In this document: positions 1 to 8,467 of the stretch, piece after piece | How the letters are laid out: every line of letters begins with the position of its first letter | Numbering within the stretch: the first letter of the stretch is position 1 | DNA from: Rhizobium phaseoli | GTDB lineage: Bacteria > Pseudomonadota > Alphaproteobacteria > Rhizobiales > Rhizobiaceae | Assembly: GCF_010668805.1 (NCBI RefSeq) | Contig: NZ_WUFT01000011.1 | Coordinates: forward strand, 1-64,000 | Length of the DNA stretch: 64,000 bases | Direction: 5' to 3' | Notes under the pieces: model-generated | Told to the model about the DNA's origin: nothing | Database searches by the model: none | What the model saw: the letters and a program-made list of their open reading frames with translations, nothing else | Translations under genes and position numbers: made by a program

Positions 1-238
1 CGCGAGTGTCGGAATTGCCGACCCGATCGCCAACGTTGACCTGGAAACGGATGTAGCCTTCGATCTTGAGGCAGGTTTCGGTGCCCGGGATGTAGAAGTA
101 GCCGGTGCCGTAAGCGTCGCAGACGCGAACGTATTCAACCGGTTCCGGCTCAGCAGCAACAATAGCGTCAGCTGCAAGAACCGGCGTCGATGCAGCAAAT
201 GCTGCTGCTGATGCAAGCAAAACCATTCTGATGTTCAT
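1..238 (-). CDS. ropA: Outer membrane porin, RopA-like (N-terminal part only)
   Basis: The first 79 codons of a gene running off the left edge. The protein opens with a signal peptide ([14 protein letters not shown] then a VLAADA cleavage region). The mature part carries an acidic Glu/Pro patch followed by [19 protein letters not shown] and [10 protein letters not shown]. This is the start of Porin_2-family rhizobial porins, trimeric beta-barrels for passive solute uptake. The two cysteines and the first beta-strand are visible; the rest of the barrel is outside the window. The start is the ATG at 238, preceded by GGATTGGTAA. The symbol rests on family resemblance; rhizobia usually carry several paralogues, so the exact copy is uncertain. 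Confidence 0.85.
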   Translation of the reverse strand, partial: MNIRMVLLASAAAFAASTPVLAADAIVAAEPEPVEYVRVCDAYGTGYFYIPGTETCLKIEGYIRFQVNVGDRVGNSDTR

Positions 239-905
239 TTACCAATCCATTTCTTTGTCGATCGGGGCTGGCTTCCAATCGGGTAGTCGATTTGAAGCCG
301 GCCCAGTTTGAACAGCCATCTCGGCGTGCGGATCGATCGAACCGCCAAACCGTCATCACATACAAGGCCCTATCAGGCAATTCTCGATACACGCCGGATG
401 GGTCCCCGACAGTGACTTTCACCGGAAACGTGATTTTTATACAACAATTCCAAATATTTAAACCACAGACATGCCAAACGGCTCCGCGACGGAAATCCTC
501 CATCGCAAGCCGCAAACACTACACCCCATTTGTCAAATTCTCCACCACCGACCCCCGTCGGACATATTGGTGAAGTGTGCAACTCTACCGCCGGCTAATC
601 AACACATACAAGGCAGCGGGCTAGAACATAGTGTCCTGAATTCGATACCAATGAGACAAAATGATGGCACAGCACTCCCTGATACCTTCAACGTAACTTC
701 GTATTGGTTACCAGGCTATGTATTTTTCAGAACTGTGGCGCGATTCAAGCGTTTTTTCGCTATTTCCAGAGCTTTTCTGCAATCGCAACCACATTCTGCC
801 CGGCGCAGCGTTTACCGGATCGGCGTGCTCGGCTGTGCTCGGATAGCCTGAGGCAGCCCAATCCCCCACGTGACAGGCGGGGCGGCTGCAGGCCGCACGG
901 CGGAT
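239..905. other. Long intergenic region upstream of the porin
   Basis: This 667-base stretch has no convincing gene. It is more AT-rich than its surroundings, and the short ORFs in it lack ribosome sites and recognisable motifs. It probably holds the porin promoter and leader on the minus strand and the end of the Lrp transcript. I could not assign a specific operator or a clear terminator. Confidence 0.5.
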
Positions 906-1400
906 TCAATCCTCGTTGGATTTGGCATTGTCCAGAAGCATATAATCGAGCGGCAGCTGCGTCGAATACTTGATCTGCTCCATCGCAAAGGCGGAGGAGA
1001 CGTCGCGAATCTCGATTTTGGCGATCATCCGCTTATAAAAAGCGTCATAGGCTGCGATATCGGGCACGACGACTCGCAAGAGATAGTCGACATCGCCGCT
1101 CATCCGGTAGAATTCGACCACTTCGGGAAATTCGGCAACCACCTCGGAAAAGCGCCGCAGCCATTCGATCGAATGGGTGGCAGTGCGAATCGACACGAAA
1201 ACGGTGACCTTGGTGTTGACCTTTTCAGGATCAAGGATGGCGACCCGGCGCTTGATGACGCCGTCCTCTTCCATTTTCTGAATGCGCCGCCAGCATGGGG
1301 TCGTCGAAAGCCCGACTTTCTTGGCGAGATCGGCCACGGCAAGCGTCGAATCTTCTTGCAGCAGACGCAGTATTTTTCGGTCGAGGCGGTCCATGCGCAC
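906..1400 (-). CDS. Lrp/AsnC family transcriptional regulator
   Basis: A 164-residue protein of standard Lrp length. Residues 3-60 form the winged helix-turn-helix (LDRKILRLLQEDSTLAVADL, then KKVGLSTTPCWRRIQKME). Residues about 65-150 form the RAM/AsnC ligand-binding domain, including VEFYRMSGDVDYLLRV, the usual GDxDY motif. Such proteins form octamers and respond to amino acids. The start is either GTG 1400, with AAAGGA just upstream, or ATG 1394. No target is evident: it stands alone, convergent with nothing, and the porin lies beyond a long gap. Whether it regulates that porin is unknown. Confidence 0.93.
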   Translation of the reverse strand: MRMDRLDRKILRLLQEDSTLAVADLAKKVGLSTTPCWRRIQKMEEDGVIKRRVAILDPEKVNTKVTVFVSIRTATHSIEWLRRFSEVVAEFPEVVEFYRMSGDVDYLLRVVVPDIAAYDAFYKRMIAKIEIRDVSSAFAMEQIKYSTQLPLDYMLLDNAKSNED

Positions 1401-1463
1401 AACAGTCCTTTCGAATTATTTTCTTTGTATAACGCGATTCCGCGCGACGAAAAGAATTTTGTT

Positions 1464-2096
1464 TCAGGAAACCAGCATTTTCGTTCGATCCTGCAGGATC
1501 GGGAGCAATTCTGTCTCGAACCACGGATTGCGCTTCAGCCAGCCACTGTTGCGCCAGCTGGGATGTGGCAATGGCAGCACCGCCGGCGACCGGTTGGACA
1601 GAAGACTGTCGCGCCACGCCCGCACCGTCTCGGTCATATTGCCCTGTCTTTCCGCCCCCATATGCCAGGCCTGGGCATATTGGCCAATGACCAGCACCAG
1701 TTCGATCTGCGGCATCGCCGAGATCACCCGTCGTCGCCAGAATGGCGCGCATTCGCGACGCGGCGGCAGATCTCCGCCTTTGTCGTCATAGCCGGGAAAG
1801 CAGAAGCCCATCGGCACAATGGCGAATCGGTCACGGTCGTAGAAGCTTGCCCGGTCAACGCCGAGCCATGAACGCAACCGGTCGCCCGAAGCATCGTCAA
1901 ACGGCAAGCCGCTCTCATGGACCCGAAGCCCGGGCGCCTGCCCGGCGATCAGGATGCGCGCGTTCGACGAGATCACCGCCACCGGCCGCGGCTCGTGCGG
2001 CAGCCGATATTCGAGGCCCTTCGCCGGCGTGTCACGACAGATGCGACAGGAAGCGATCTCCCGCCGCAGCATCTCCAGCTCGAATTCGTCGCTCAT
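1464..2096 (-). CDS. Uracil-DNA glycosylase superfamily protein
   Basis: A 210-residue protein. C17 and C20 (CRIC) plus two later cysteines (GFCFPG and RECAPF) are arranged like the four ligands of the iron-sulphur cluster of family 4/5 uracil-DNA glycosylases. Motif A is GQAPGLRVHESGLPF and the C-terminal loop motif is PLPHPSWRNS. It would remove uracil or a similar base from DNA, starting base-excision repair. The start is the ATG at 2096, four bases after the stop of the upstream nuclease gene, so the two are probably co-transcribed. An in-frame extension upstream runs antisense through the nuclease gene and is not credible. Substrate specificity cannot be read from the sequence. Confidence 0.9.
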   Translation of the reverse strand: MSDEFELEMLRREIASCRICRDTPAKGLEYRLPHEPRPVAVISSNARILIAGQAPGLRVHESGLPFDDASGDRLRSWLGVDRASFYDRDRFAIVPMGFCFPGYDDKGGDLPPRRECAPFWRRRVISAMPQIELVLVIGQYAQAWHMGAERQGNMTETVRAWRDSLLSNRSPAVLPLPHPSWRNSGWLKRNPWFETELLPILQDRTKMLVS

Positions 2097-2100
2097 GGCT

Positions 2101-2658
2101 TCACTCCCACCCGACGATCCGCCTGATAAAGCGCAACGGGCCATCGAAACCGGAACCCTGGCGCGCATGATCGCGCACATCGCGCGGCCGCTCGAAAGTG
2201 CCGGCCCACAGGCCCGCCTTCGCGGCCTTCGCCTCGGTCTCCTCCCTGGCATATCCACCATAAGAGATGGCCATGCCCCGGCGCACCATGGCGGCATTGA
2301 TGTCGCCGCCCGCCCCGCTCCGGCAAATGACAAGCAGCCTGTCATAGCGGTCGCGCCGGCTGCCCTGGCAGAGCGTTCCCGATGCCAGAACCATGCCCTG
2401 CAGCGCCTCGCGCGCCGCCCGACCGCAGGCCCAAGCCCTACCCGCCCGTTCGCAGCTCTGGTTGAGCTCCGGTGCATCGATGCCTTCCAGGCGCAAACGT
2501 TCGCCTCCTGAAGTCAGGCTATCGCCGTCGGCGGCATGGAAAGCGCCGGCATGCTCAATTTTTGCTGCATCGTTCAGCTTGGCGGCGATCAGCGCCACGA
2601 GCGCCAGCAGGGCAAAAGCGGTCAGGCCGTCGCGAATCAGGCGCAGGCTCCATGTCAC
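2101..2658 (-). CDS. Thermonuclease-like (SNase) protein, membrane anchored or secreted
   Basis: A 185-residue protein with an N-terminal hydrophobic segment (residues about 10-26), then a staphylococcal-nuclease fold: DGDSL, RLRLEGIDAPEL, GRAAREAL, RDRYDRLLV. The GIDAPE motif and the arginines of RxxRYxR correspond to the catalytic and calcium-site region. It probably cleaves nucleic acid outside the cytoplasm. The start is GTG 2658, preceded by an ideal GGAGG seven bases upstream. It is followed after four bases by the glycosylase gene, making a small operon of DNA-active enzymes. Confidence 0.9.
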   Translation of the reverse strand: MTWSLRLIRDGLTAFALLALVALIAAKLNDAAKIEHAGAFHAADGDSLTSGGERLRLEGIDAPELNQSCERAGRAWACGRAAREALQGMVLASGTLCQGSRRDRYDRLLVICRSGAGGDINAAMVRRGMAISYGGYAREETEAKAAKAGLWAGTFERPRDVRDHARQGSGFDGPLRFIRRIVGWE

Positions 2659-2758
2659 GCTTTTGCCTCCTTAAAAAACAAATCCTTGGCAAAGATGGCA
2701 AACATCTTCTTAAGAATTGCCGGTTAAGCTCTTATCCACCCTGGGATGAAGTTTCAAC

Positions 2759-4300
2759 GTGCACATGAGTACCGGCGTAAGCACATCGACCGACAAGATT
2801 ATCGTCGACAGGTCGCGCAGCCACCGCAACAAGGCCGTTTCCAAGGCCGTGCGGCAGACGCGCGAACGTCTTCAGTCCGGCCATGCGTCCAATTCCTCCT
2901 TCGACCGTGACGTGCTGAAGATGTATGTGGCGTCGATGCTGCAGGGCGCGACGATCATGCCGCTCTTCGTCGTCATCATCACCGCGCTTGGCGTTTATTT
3001 CACCCAAGATACGCAATTGCTCTTCTGGGCGCTGCTGACGCTCACCTGTCACACCGGCAATATTCTGCTTGCGCGGCGTGCGAGCCGGCGGGAGATCACC
3101 CCCGAAAGCGCCCGCAAATGGCGGCGCCTGCTATTGTTCGGCCAATTCCTGCTCGGCTGCTGCTGGGCCATATTCGCGCTGCAGGGCTGCGACAGCTGCG
3201 AGCCGTCAAGCTTCACTCTTTATAAGGGTGCGACACTGCTGATCGCGCTCTCCGTCACGGCGATGTCGAATTTCATGCTGACGCCTGCCGTGCTCGCCGC
3301 CTTCGCGCCGGCGGTCCTGGCGCTCGCCGCCAAGAGCGGCCTGTCGCGCGACCTTCTCGAAATCAGCCTGACAGGGCTCTTCACCAGCACCCTCGTCTTC
3401 TTCAACTATATCAGCGACCGGCTGTTCAAGTCGAACCTCCGGATCCTCTCCTACCAGTCGGAGAAAGATGACCTCATTGCCGAGCTCGAGGTGGCGAAAT
3501 CGATGTCGGATGAGGCTCGCCGCCGCGCCGAAGAGGCAAACCTCGCCAAGTCACGCTTCCTTGCCTCCATGTCACACGAACTCAGGACCCCGCTCAACGC
3601 CATCCTTGGTTTCTCCGAGGTGATGTCGGCCGAAGTCATGGGGCCGCTCGCCAATCCGACCTACAAGGAATATGCCGGCGATATCCACCGCTCCGGCCAG
3701 CATCTGCTTGATCTCATCAACGAGATTCTCGATCTCTCGCGCATCGAGGCCGGCAAGTACGAGCTGAGCGAAGAGGCGATCTCGCTCCTCGATATCACCG
3801 AGGATTGCATCGGCATGGTTCAGTTGCGCGCCCGCGCCAAGAACATCGCCATTTCGGATCAATTCGAACGGCAGCTGCCAGCCATCTGGGCAGACGAGAA
3901 GTCGATGCGCCAGGTGGTGCTCAACCTTCTCTCCAACGCCGTCAAGTTCACCCCACAGGGCGGCGAAATCCACGTCAAGGTCGGCTGGACGGCCGGCGGC
4001 GGACAGTACATCTCGATCAAGGATAACGGCCCAGGCATTCCGGAAGAAGAGATCCCCGTCGTCCTTTCGGCTTTCGGCCAGGGCTCGATCGCCATCAAGA
4101 GCGCCGAGCAGGGCACGGGTCTAGGCCTGCCAATCGTCCAGGCGATCCTTGCCAAGCATGACGGACAGTTCCTGCTGAAATCGAAGCTGCGCGAGGGCAC
4201 CGAAGTGATCGCCATCCTGCCCGCCAGGCGCGTGCTCCAGAGCTTGCCGGCTGTGGAAGAAGCTCACGCCGTCGCGCGCAAACGCAAGAGTTTTGCCTGA
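2759..4300 (+). CDS. Membrane sensor histidine kinase, PleC/DivJ/PdhS-like
   Basis: About 513 residues. After a basic N-terminus there are about six transmembrane segments (roughly residues 55-220), a short coiled linker, then a HisKA dimerisation domain with SHELRTPLNAILGFS (phosphoacceptor His near residue 271) and an HATPase_c domain (N-box NLLSNAVKF, G1 DNGPGIP, G2 GTGLGLPI). It resembles alphaproteobacterial cell-cycle or developmental kinases of the PleC/DivJ/PdhS group. No response regulator is adjacent, so it is an orphan kinase here. The start is GTG 2759 with GAAG seven bases upstream; ATG 2765 is also possible. It converges on dgkA with one base between the stops. Confidence 0.92.
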   Translation: MHMSTGVSTSTDKIIVDRSRSHRNKAVSKAVRQTRERLQSGHASNSSFDRDVLKMYVASMLQGATIMPLFVVIITALGVYFTQDTQLLFWALLTLTCHTGNILLARRASRREITPESARKWRRLLLFGQFLLGCCWAIFALQGCDSCEPSSFTLYKGATLLIALSVTAMSNFMLTPAVLAAFAPAVLALAAKSGLSRDLLEISLTGLFTSTLVFFNYISDRLFKSNLRILSYQSEKDDLIAELEVAKSMSDEARRRAEEANLAKSRFLASMSHELRTPLNAILGFSEVMSAEVMGPLANPTYKEYAGDIHRSGQHLLDLINEILDLSRIEAGKYELSEEAISLLDITEDCIGMVQLRARAKNIAISDQFERQLPAIWADEKSMRQVVLNLLSNAVKFTPQGGEIHVKVGWTAGGGQYISIKDNGPGIPEEEIPVVLSAFGQGSIAIKSAEQGTGLGLPIVQAILAKHDGQFLLKSKLREGTEVIAILPARRVLQSLPAVEEAHAVARKRKSFA

Positions 4301-4301
4301 T

Positions 4302-4685
4302 TCAACCAAAAAACAGGTGCTTGCTGAGAACGAAGCCGAAATAGAGGCAGCAGGCGGCGATCATGCAGGTCACCGCGAAGGAGCCGAGATCCTTGGCATG
4401 TTTGCCGACGATCGAGATCTCCGGCGAAATCCGGTCGATCACCTCCTCGACGGCGGTATTCATCGCCTCCATCGAAAAGAGCCCGAGGAACAGAACCACC
4501 GCAACGACAATCTCGCCGGCAGTCGCCCCGACCAATGCGAGCGTCGCGATCGAAACGACGAAGAAACCGAGTTCCTGGCGGAAGGCTGCCTCTTTCAGCA
4601 CACGCAGGAAGCCCGCCCAGGAATAGCCGGCGGCGGCGGTGAAATGTCGAAACCCGTTCTCTTTCGTCACCGCAGGCTTCGTCAA
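4302..4685 (-). CDS. dgkA: Diacylglycerol kinase
   Basis: A 127-residue integral membrane enzyme that phosphorylates diacylglycerol to phosphatidic acid. In Gram-negatives it recycles diacylglycerol released during membrane glucan substitution. Three transmembrane helices and the family motif EAMNTAVEEVIDRI are present. The start is TTG 4685, chosen because AGGAGAGAGG lies directly upstream; a longer ORF extends to 4772 but lacks a ribosome site. It is convergent with the histidine kinase gene and separated from cobT by 117 bases. Confidence 0.93.
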   Translation of the reverse strand: MTKPAVTKENGFRHFTAAAGYSWAGFLRVLKEAAFRQELGFFVVSIATLALVGATAGEIVVAVVLFLGLFSMEAMNTAVEEVIDRISPEISIVGKHAKDLGSFAVTCMIAACCLYFGFVLSKHLFFG

Positions 4686-4802
4686 GGCGCCTCTCTCCTC
4701 TTGCAGACTGGGAAGACTTTGCCTTCCCTTGATGACCGATCCGCAGGTACCCAATCGATTTGGCGGGCGCAAGCAAACCCGCGTGCGGGTCGCCCACCCG
4801 CA

Positions 4803-5819
4803 TCAATGCTTATTCGTCACACCCGCCTGGGCGAAGGTCGCCATGCCGGAATGGCAGGCGGCGGCGGCCTTGACGATCCCTGCGGCAAGCGCTGCCCCGG
4901 TGCCTTCGCCGAGCCGCATGCCGAGCGCCAGAAGCGGCGTCTTGCCGAGCATCTCGATCGAGCGCAAATGGCCGGGCTCGCCGGACACGTGGCCGATCAG
5001 GCAATGATCGAGCGCCGACGGGTTGGCGGCTTTCAGGATTGCCGCCGCCGCGGTCGCAACATAACCGTCGATCAGCACGGGAATGCGTTCCATGCGGGCG
5101 GCAAGAATGGCCCCGGCCATCGCCGCGATCTCGCGGCCGCCGAGCCGCCGCATGATCTCGAGCGGATCATCGAGGTGGTCGCCATGCAACGCCACCGCCT
5201 TTTCCACCGCCGCTATCTTGCGCTCGAGCATCTCGCCTGCCGAACCGGTGCCGGGCCCGACCCAGTCTCGCGCCGAACCGCCGTAAAGCGCATAGTTGAT
5301 CGCCGCCGCAATCGTCGTATTGCCGATGCCCATTTCGCCGATGCAGAGCAGGTCGGTGCCGCCGGCAATCGCCTCCATGCCGAAGGCCATCGTCGCGGCG
5401 CAGTCACGCTCGGAAAGCGCTGCCTCTTCGGTGATATCGCCAGTGGGATAATCCAGCGCCAGATCGAAGACTTTCAGCCCGAGATCATAGGCGACACAGA
5501 TCTGATTGATCGCAGCCCCTCCGGCCGCAAAGTTCTCGACCATCTGCTGCGTCACCGCTGGCGGAAACGGCGTAATTCCCTGCCTGGTGACGCCGTGATT
5601 ACCGGCAAAGATCGCCACCAGCGGCCGGTTGACGGCAGGGGTGCGACCCGTCCAGGCGGCAAGCCAGAAGGCGATTTCCTCGAGCCGTCCGAGCGCGCCC
5701 GGCGGCTTGGTCAGTTGCGCGTCACGTTCGCGCGCCGCGACCAGCGCACGGGCATCCGGCCCCGGCAGGTCACGAAGCAGGGTACGGAAATCGTCGAACG
5801 GCAGGCCTGAAACGCTCAT
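4803..5819 (-). CDS. cobT: Nicotinate-nucleotide--dimethylbenzimidazole phosphoribosyltransferase
   Basis: A 338-residue enzyme that makes alpha-ribazole 5'-phosphate from nicotinate mononucleotide and dimethylbenzimidazole, the lower ligand for cobalamin. Visible motifs are ERDAQLTKPPGALGRLEEIA, FAGNHGV, CIGEMGIGNTT, and the C-terminal RLGEGTGAALA whose Glu is the likely catalytic base. Length matches the family. The start is ATG 5819; a longer upstream ORF is shadow. It is divergent from cobS, the next enzyme of loop assembly, across a 200-base region containing 13-base tandem repeats. No cobalamin riboswitch was seen upstream. Confidence 0.97.
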   Translation of the reverse strand: MSVSGLPFDDFRTLLRDLPGPDARALVAARERDAQLTKPPGALGRLEEIAFWLAAWTGRTPAVNRPLVAIFAGNHGVTRQGITPFPPAVTQQMVENFAAGGAAINQICVAYDLGLKVFDLALDYPTGDITEEAALSERDCAATMAFGMEAIAGGTDLLCIGEMGIGNTTIAAAINYALYGGSARDWVGPGTGSAGEMLERKIAAVEKAVALHGDHLDDPLEIMRRLGGREIAAMAGAILAARMERIPVLIDGYVATAAAAILKAANPSALDHCLIGHVSGEPGHLRSIEMLGKTPLLALGMRLGEGTGAALAAGIVKAAAACHSGMATFAQAGVTNKH

Positions 5820-5957
5820 CTGTGCGGTTTTCCTATGAATCCGGGTATTCTTGTTTTCACGCAAACCACTTGTTTGCGTCGAGCAAATCAGCTTCTTTGC
5901 GGGTCGCAACTCTCTTAAAGCGGGCCGACGAGGCGAACAACTCCAAAAGCGCCCCGT

Positions 5958-5996
5958 GACCATAAGGTGCGACCATAAGCCGAGACCATAAGCCGA
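5958..5996. repeat. Three tandem 13-base repeats before cobS
   Basis: GACCATAAG begins at 5958, 5971 and 5984. Full units are GACCATAAGGTGC, GACCATAAGCCGA and a third that matches the second through its first 11 bases or more. They lie 24 bases before the cobS start, in the leader between the divergent cobT and cobS genes. The role is unknown: a direct-repeat protein site or a slippage-prone tract are both possible. Confidence 0.75.
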
Positions 5997-6019
5997 AACC
6001 TACGGCAGAACGAAGCAGA

Positions 6020-6802
6020 ATGAACATCAAGGACCTTGCGGTCGATACCGCCCGCGCCGTCGCCTTCCTCAGCCGCATTCCGATGCCGCAATCGCTGTTC
6101 AAAGCCTATGACGGCAGACTCGGTAGGCTGGTGCGGGCTTTTCCCTTCGCCGGCATCGTCATCGGCTTCGTCCCCGCGCTTGCTCTCCTGCTGCTTTTGG
6201 GGCTGCATGCCGATCCGCTGATGGCGGCCCTGATCGCGCTTTCGATCCAGGTTCTCGCCACCGGCGCGCTGCACGAGGACGGGCTGGCCGATACGGCCGA
6301 CGGCATTGGCGGCGGCAAGAGCCGCGAGCACAGCCTCGTCATCATGAAGGACAGCCGGATCGGCACCTATGGAGCGATAGCGCTGATCCTCTCCTTCGCG
6401 ATCCGCGCCGCAGCACTTGCCGCCATCGCCCGCCACGCAACGCCGCTCACATCAGCCCTTGCCATTCCCGCCGTCGCGGCGCTTAGCCGCGGCGCCATCG
6501 CCTGGCACTGGCAGCGGTTGCCGCCGGCAAAAGCCGATGGCGTGGCCGCCTCGACCGGCCAGCCGGACGAGACGGCGATGCAGATTGCGCTCGCTTCGGC
6601 TGGCCTCGTTGCAGCGCTGCTGATCTGGCCTGCTTTCGGCCTGCGGCCGCTGGTCGCAAGCCTGCTTGCCACCGGCATCGCGGGGCTTGCCTTCACCGCC
6701 TTCATCCGCCGCAAGCTTGCCGGCCACACCGGCGACACGCTGGGCGCAATGCAGCAAATTTGCGAGATCGCCAGCCTTTGCGCCCTTGCCACGGCTCTTT
6801 GA
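6020..6802 (+). CDS. cobS: Adenosylcobinamide-GDP ribazoletransferase (cobalamin-5'-phosphate synthase)
   Basis: A 260-residue membrane enzyme that joins alpha-ribazole or its phosphate to adenosylcobinamide-GDP, the final step of cobalamin assembly. Family motifs are FLSRIPMP near residue 17, [18 protein letters not shown] near residue 86 (the metal-binding DGLADxxDG), and [11 protein letters not shown] near residue 113. Several hydrophobic helices follow. The same enzyme is also called CobV. The start is ATG 6020. It is followed after 18 bases by the DUF1289 gene. Confidence 0.96.
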   Translation: MNIKDLAVDTARAVAFLSRIPMPQSLFKAYDGRLGRLVRAFPFAGIVIGFVPALALLLLLGLHADPLMAALIALSIQVLATGALHEDGLADTADGIGGGKSREHSLVIMKDSRIGTYGAIALILSFAIRAAALAAIARHATPLTSALAIPAVAALSRGAIAWHWQRLPPAKADGVAASTGQPDETAMQIALASAGLVAALLIWPAFGLRPLVASLLATGIAGLAFTAFIRRKLAGHTGDTLGAMQQICEIASLCALATAL

Positions 6803-6820
6803 AACTCCGATATATCGCTC

Positions 6821-7039
6821 ATGCAAACACCCTGCATTCACCTCTGCTCCCTGGATTCAGCCACCGGATTTTGCGCCGGATGCGGCCGGACTCTTCGGGA
6901 AATCGGCAGCTGGGTGAGCTACTCCGACACCGAGAGAAGACGGATCATGGCGTTGCTGCCGGCAAGGCTTGCGGGCGCCGCCGCGGTGTCGAACCACGGG
7001 GAAACAGGCCTTTCCGGCCGGCCGGAGCGGCCTTTATGA
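6821..7039 (+). CDS. DUF1289 family small cysteine-rich protein
   Basis: A 72-residue protein with the DUF1289 signature CIHLCSLDSATGFCAGCGRT near the N-terminus and IGSWVSYSDTERRRIMA after it. The four cysteines suggest a small metal-binding fold. Biochemical function is not established. It overlaps the protease start by four bases (ATGA), so the two are translationally coupled, and it follows cobS closely. Confidence 0.9.
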   Translation: MQTPCIHLCSLDSATGFCAGCGRTLREIGSWVSYSDTERRRIMALLPARLAGAAAVSNHGETGLSGRPERPL

Positions 7040-7737
7040 TCCGTTTGACCGTCTTCCTCGTCGTCATCGGCCTCGGCCTTGCCGTGCTGATCGTCAACAA
7101 TGACAGCAGCCGGATCCTCGGCCTGCAGAGCGATGACTTCGGCCGTGTCGTCTACCTGCTGCCGATCGCGCTGATGCTGTCGGCCGGCATCTGGGCGAGC
7201 CGGCGCAGCATTGGCGAAACGATGCGCCAGATGATGATCTGGCTGGTGATCATCCTGGCGCTCGTCACGGTCTATCTCTATCGTCAGGAAGCACTCGGCG
7301 TCGGCAACCGGCTGCTCGCCGGCCTCGTTCCCGGCCGCGCCGTCGTCGTCACCACCAGCGAACGCGGCCAGGAGATCATCCTGCACAAGCTGCTGAACGG
7401 CCATTTCGAAGCCGATGTCGCTGTCAACGGCCAAACGATCCAGATGCTCGTCGATACCGGCGCCAGCATGGTGGCGCTGTCGCGCGAAGATGCCGAGCGG
7501 ATCGGCATCGATCTCTCCCGCCTCACCTATTCCATGACCGTCATGACCGCCAATGGTCGCGGCCGCGCAGCCCCCGTCACGCTCGACCAGGTGGCGATCG
7601 GCCCGATCGTCCGCAACAATGTCGCAGCCAGCGTCGCCGAGGACGGCCGGCTCGACCAGAGTCTGCTCGGCATGAGCTTCCTGGAAACGCTGGGCTCGCT
7701 GCAGATGCAGACCGACGAGCTGCGCCTGCGCGACTAA
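7036..7737 (+). CDS. Retropepsin-like aspartic protease, TIGR02281 type
   Basis: A 233-residue protein with three N-terminal hydrophobic segments (residues about 3-20, 35-55, 65-82) and a C-terminal retropepsin-like domain. That domain has FEADVAVNGQTIQMLVDTGAS, where the Asp of DTGAS is the catalytic residue, and the later LLGMSFL motif. One protease domain per chain means it must dimerise to be active. It is probably anchored in the inner membrane facing the periplasm. The start is ATG 7036, overlapping the previous stop. Confidence 0.9.
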   Translation: MIRLTVFLVVIGLGLAVLIVNNDSSRILGLQSDDFGRVVYLLPIALMLSAGIWASRRSIGETMRQMMIWLVIILALVTVYLYRQEALGVGNRLLAGLVPGRAVVVTTSERGQEIILHKLLNGHFEADVAVNGQTIQMLVDTGASMVALSREDAERIGIDLSRLTYSMTVMTANGRGRAAPVTLDQVAIGPIVRNNVAASVAEDGRLDQSLLGMSFLETLGSLQMQTDELRLRD

Positions 7738-7919
7738 GCCGCTGCGCTCACGATCTACCGTCGCCTCGGCTTTACGGCAGCGGTCGGATCTGTCACCTTT
7801 ACGCGCAATAACAAGACCACAAAGAGCAAAAAGAAACTCCTAGTCTGGTGGCACCGCATGTTCGACCGGCATTCGCGTAAGGCGAAGGCCTTGATCCATG
7901 GGTGCGACAGGAGTTCGCG

Positions 7920-8357
7920 ATGAATTCACTCTGGCCGATCGTCATCGGCGGTATTCTGCCCGCCATTTTCTGGGGTGTAACCGCCATCTTCCAAAAACAG
8001 AGTGCAGCTGCCGCCACCGGCTCAGCTGTCTATCTGATTGCCTTCGGCACCGCTTGCGCGCTTGCGGGCCTGGTCGCCGCGTTGATCTGGCGCCCGGCTC
8101 CCTGGACGGCTGAAGGTCTTGGTTTTGCCGCCACCGCGGGCGCCTGCTTCGCCGTCGGCACCGGTCTCATCAGCTTTGCACTCTTCGCTTACGGCGTCCC
8201 CGTCTCGAAACTCGCCCCGATCTGGAGCTGCAACGTGCTGGTAACGCTGGCAATCGGCGCCCTGTTTCTCGGCGAAGCCGCCGAGCTGAACCTAATGAAG
8301 CTCGGCGCCGGCACCCTCCTCATCATCTCAGGCGCCCTGCTGGTCAGCAGCGCCTGA
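7920..8357 (+). CDS. Small EamA/DMT-type membrane transporter
   Basis: A 145-residue protein with four to five predicted transmembrane segments, half the length of typical ten-helix EamA proteins, so it probably works as a dimer. The last helices (SKLAPIWSCNVLVTLAIGALFLGE, read as two overlapping parts at residues 97-120) and the ending LLIISGALLV resemble the second half of an EamA domain. The start ATG 7920 has AGGAG six bases upstream; an upstream GTG at 7902 is less likely. Substrate unknown. Confidence 0.83.
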   Translation: MNSLWPIVIGGILPAIFWGVTAIFQKQSAAAATGSAVYLIAFGTACALAGLVAALIWRPAPWTAEGLGFAATAGACFAVGTGLISFALFAYGVPVSKLAPIWSCNVLVTLAIGALFLGEAAELNLMKLGAGTLLIISGALLVSSA

Positions 8358-8467
8358 GGGGCGCAACACAGACGAACCCTTCGTCGCCAAAATTCTCCTG
8401 CGTTGCAGCAGGTTCCGCTTTGTTGATATCCTGCGACAAGGCGGCTGCGCGCCCACCGGAGCTTCAG

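Noticed and set aside
292..851. Two overlapping plus-strand ORFs of 93 and 126 codons in the region upstream of the porin.
   Set aside because: No ribosome site, no known motif, poor codon pattern; probably chance frames in non-coding DNA.
4293..5810. A 505-codon plus-strand frame opposite dgkA and cobT.
   Set aside because: Antisense shadow; both minus-strand proteins match well-known families.
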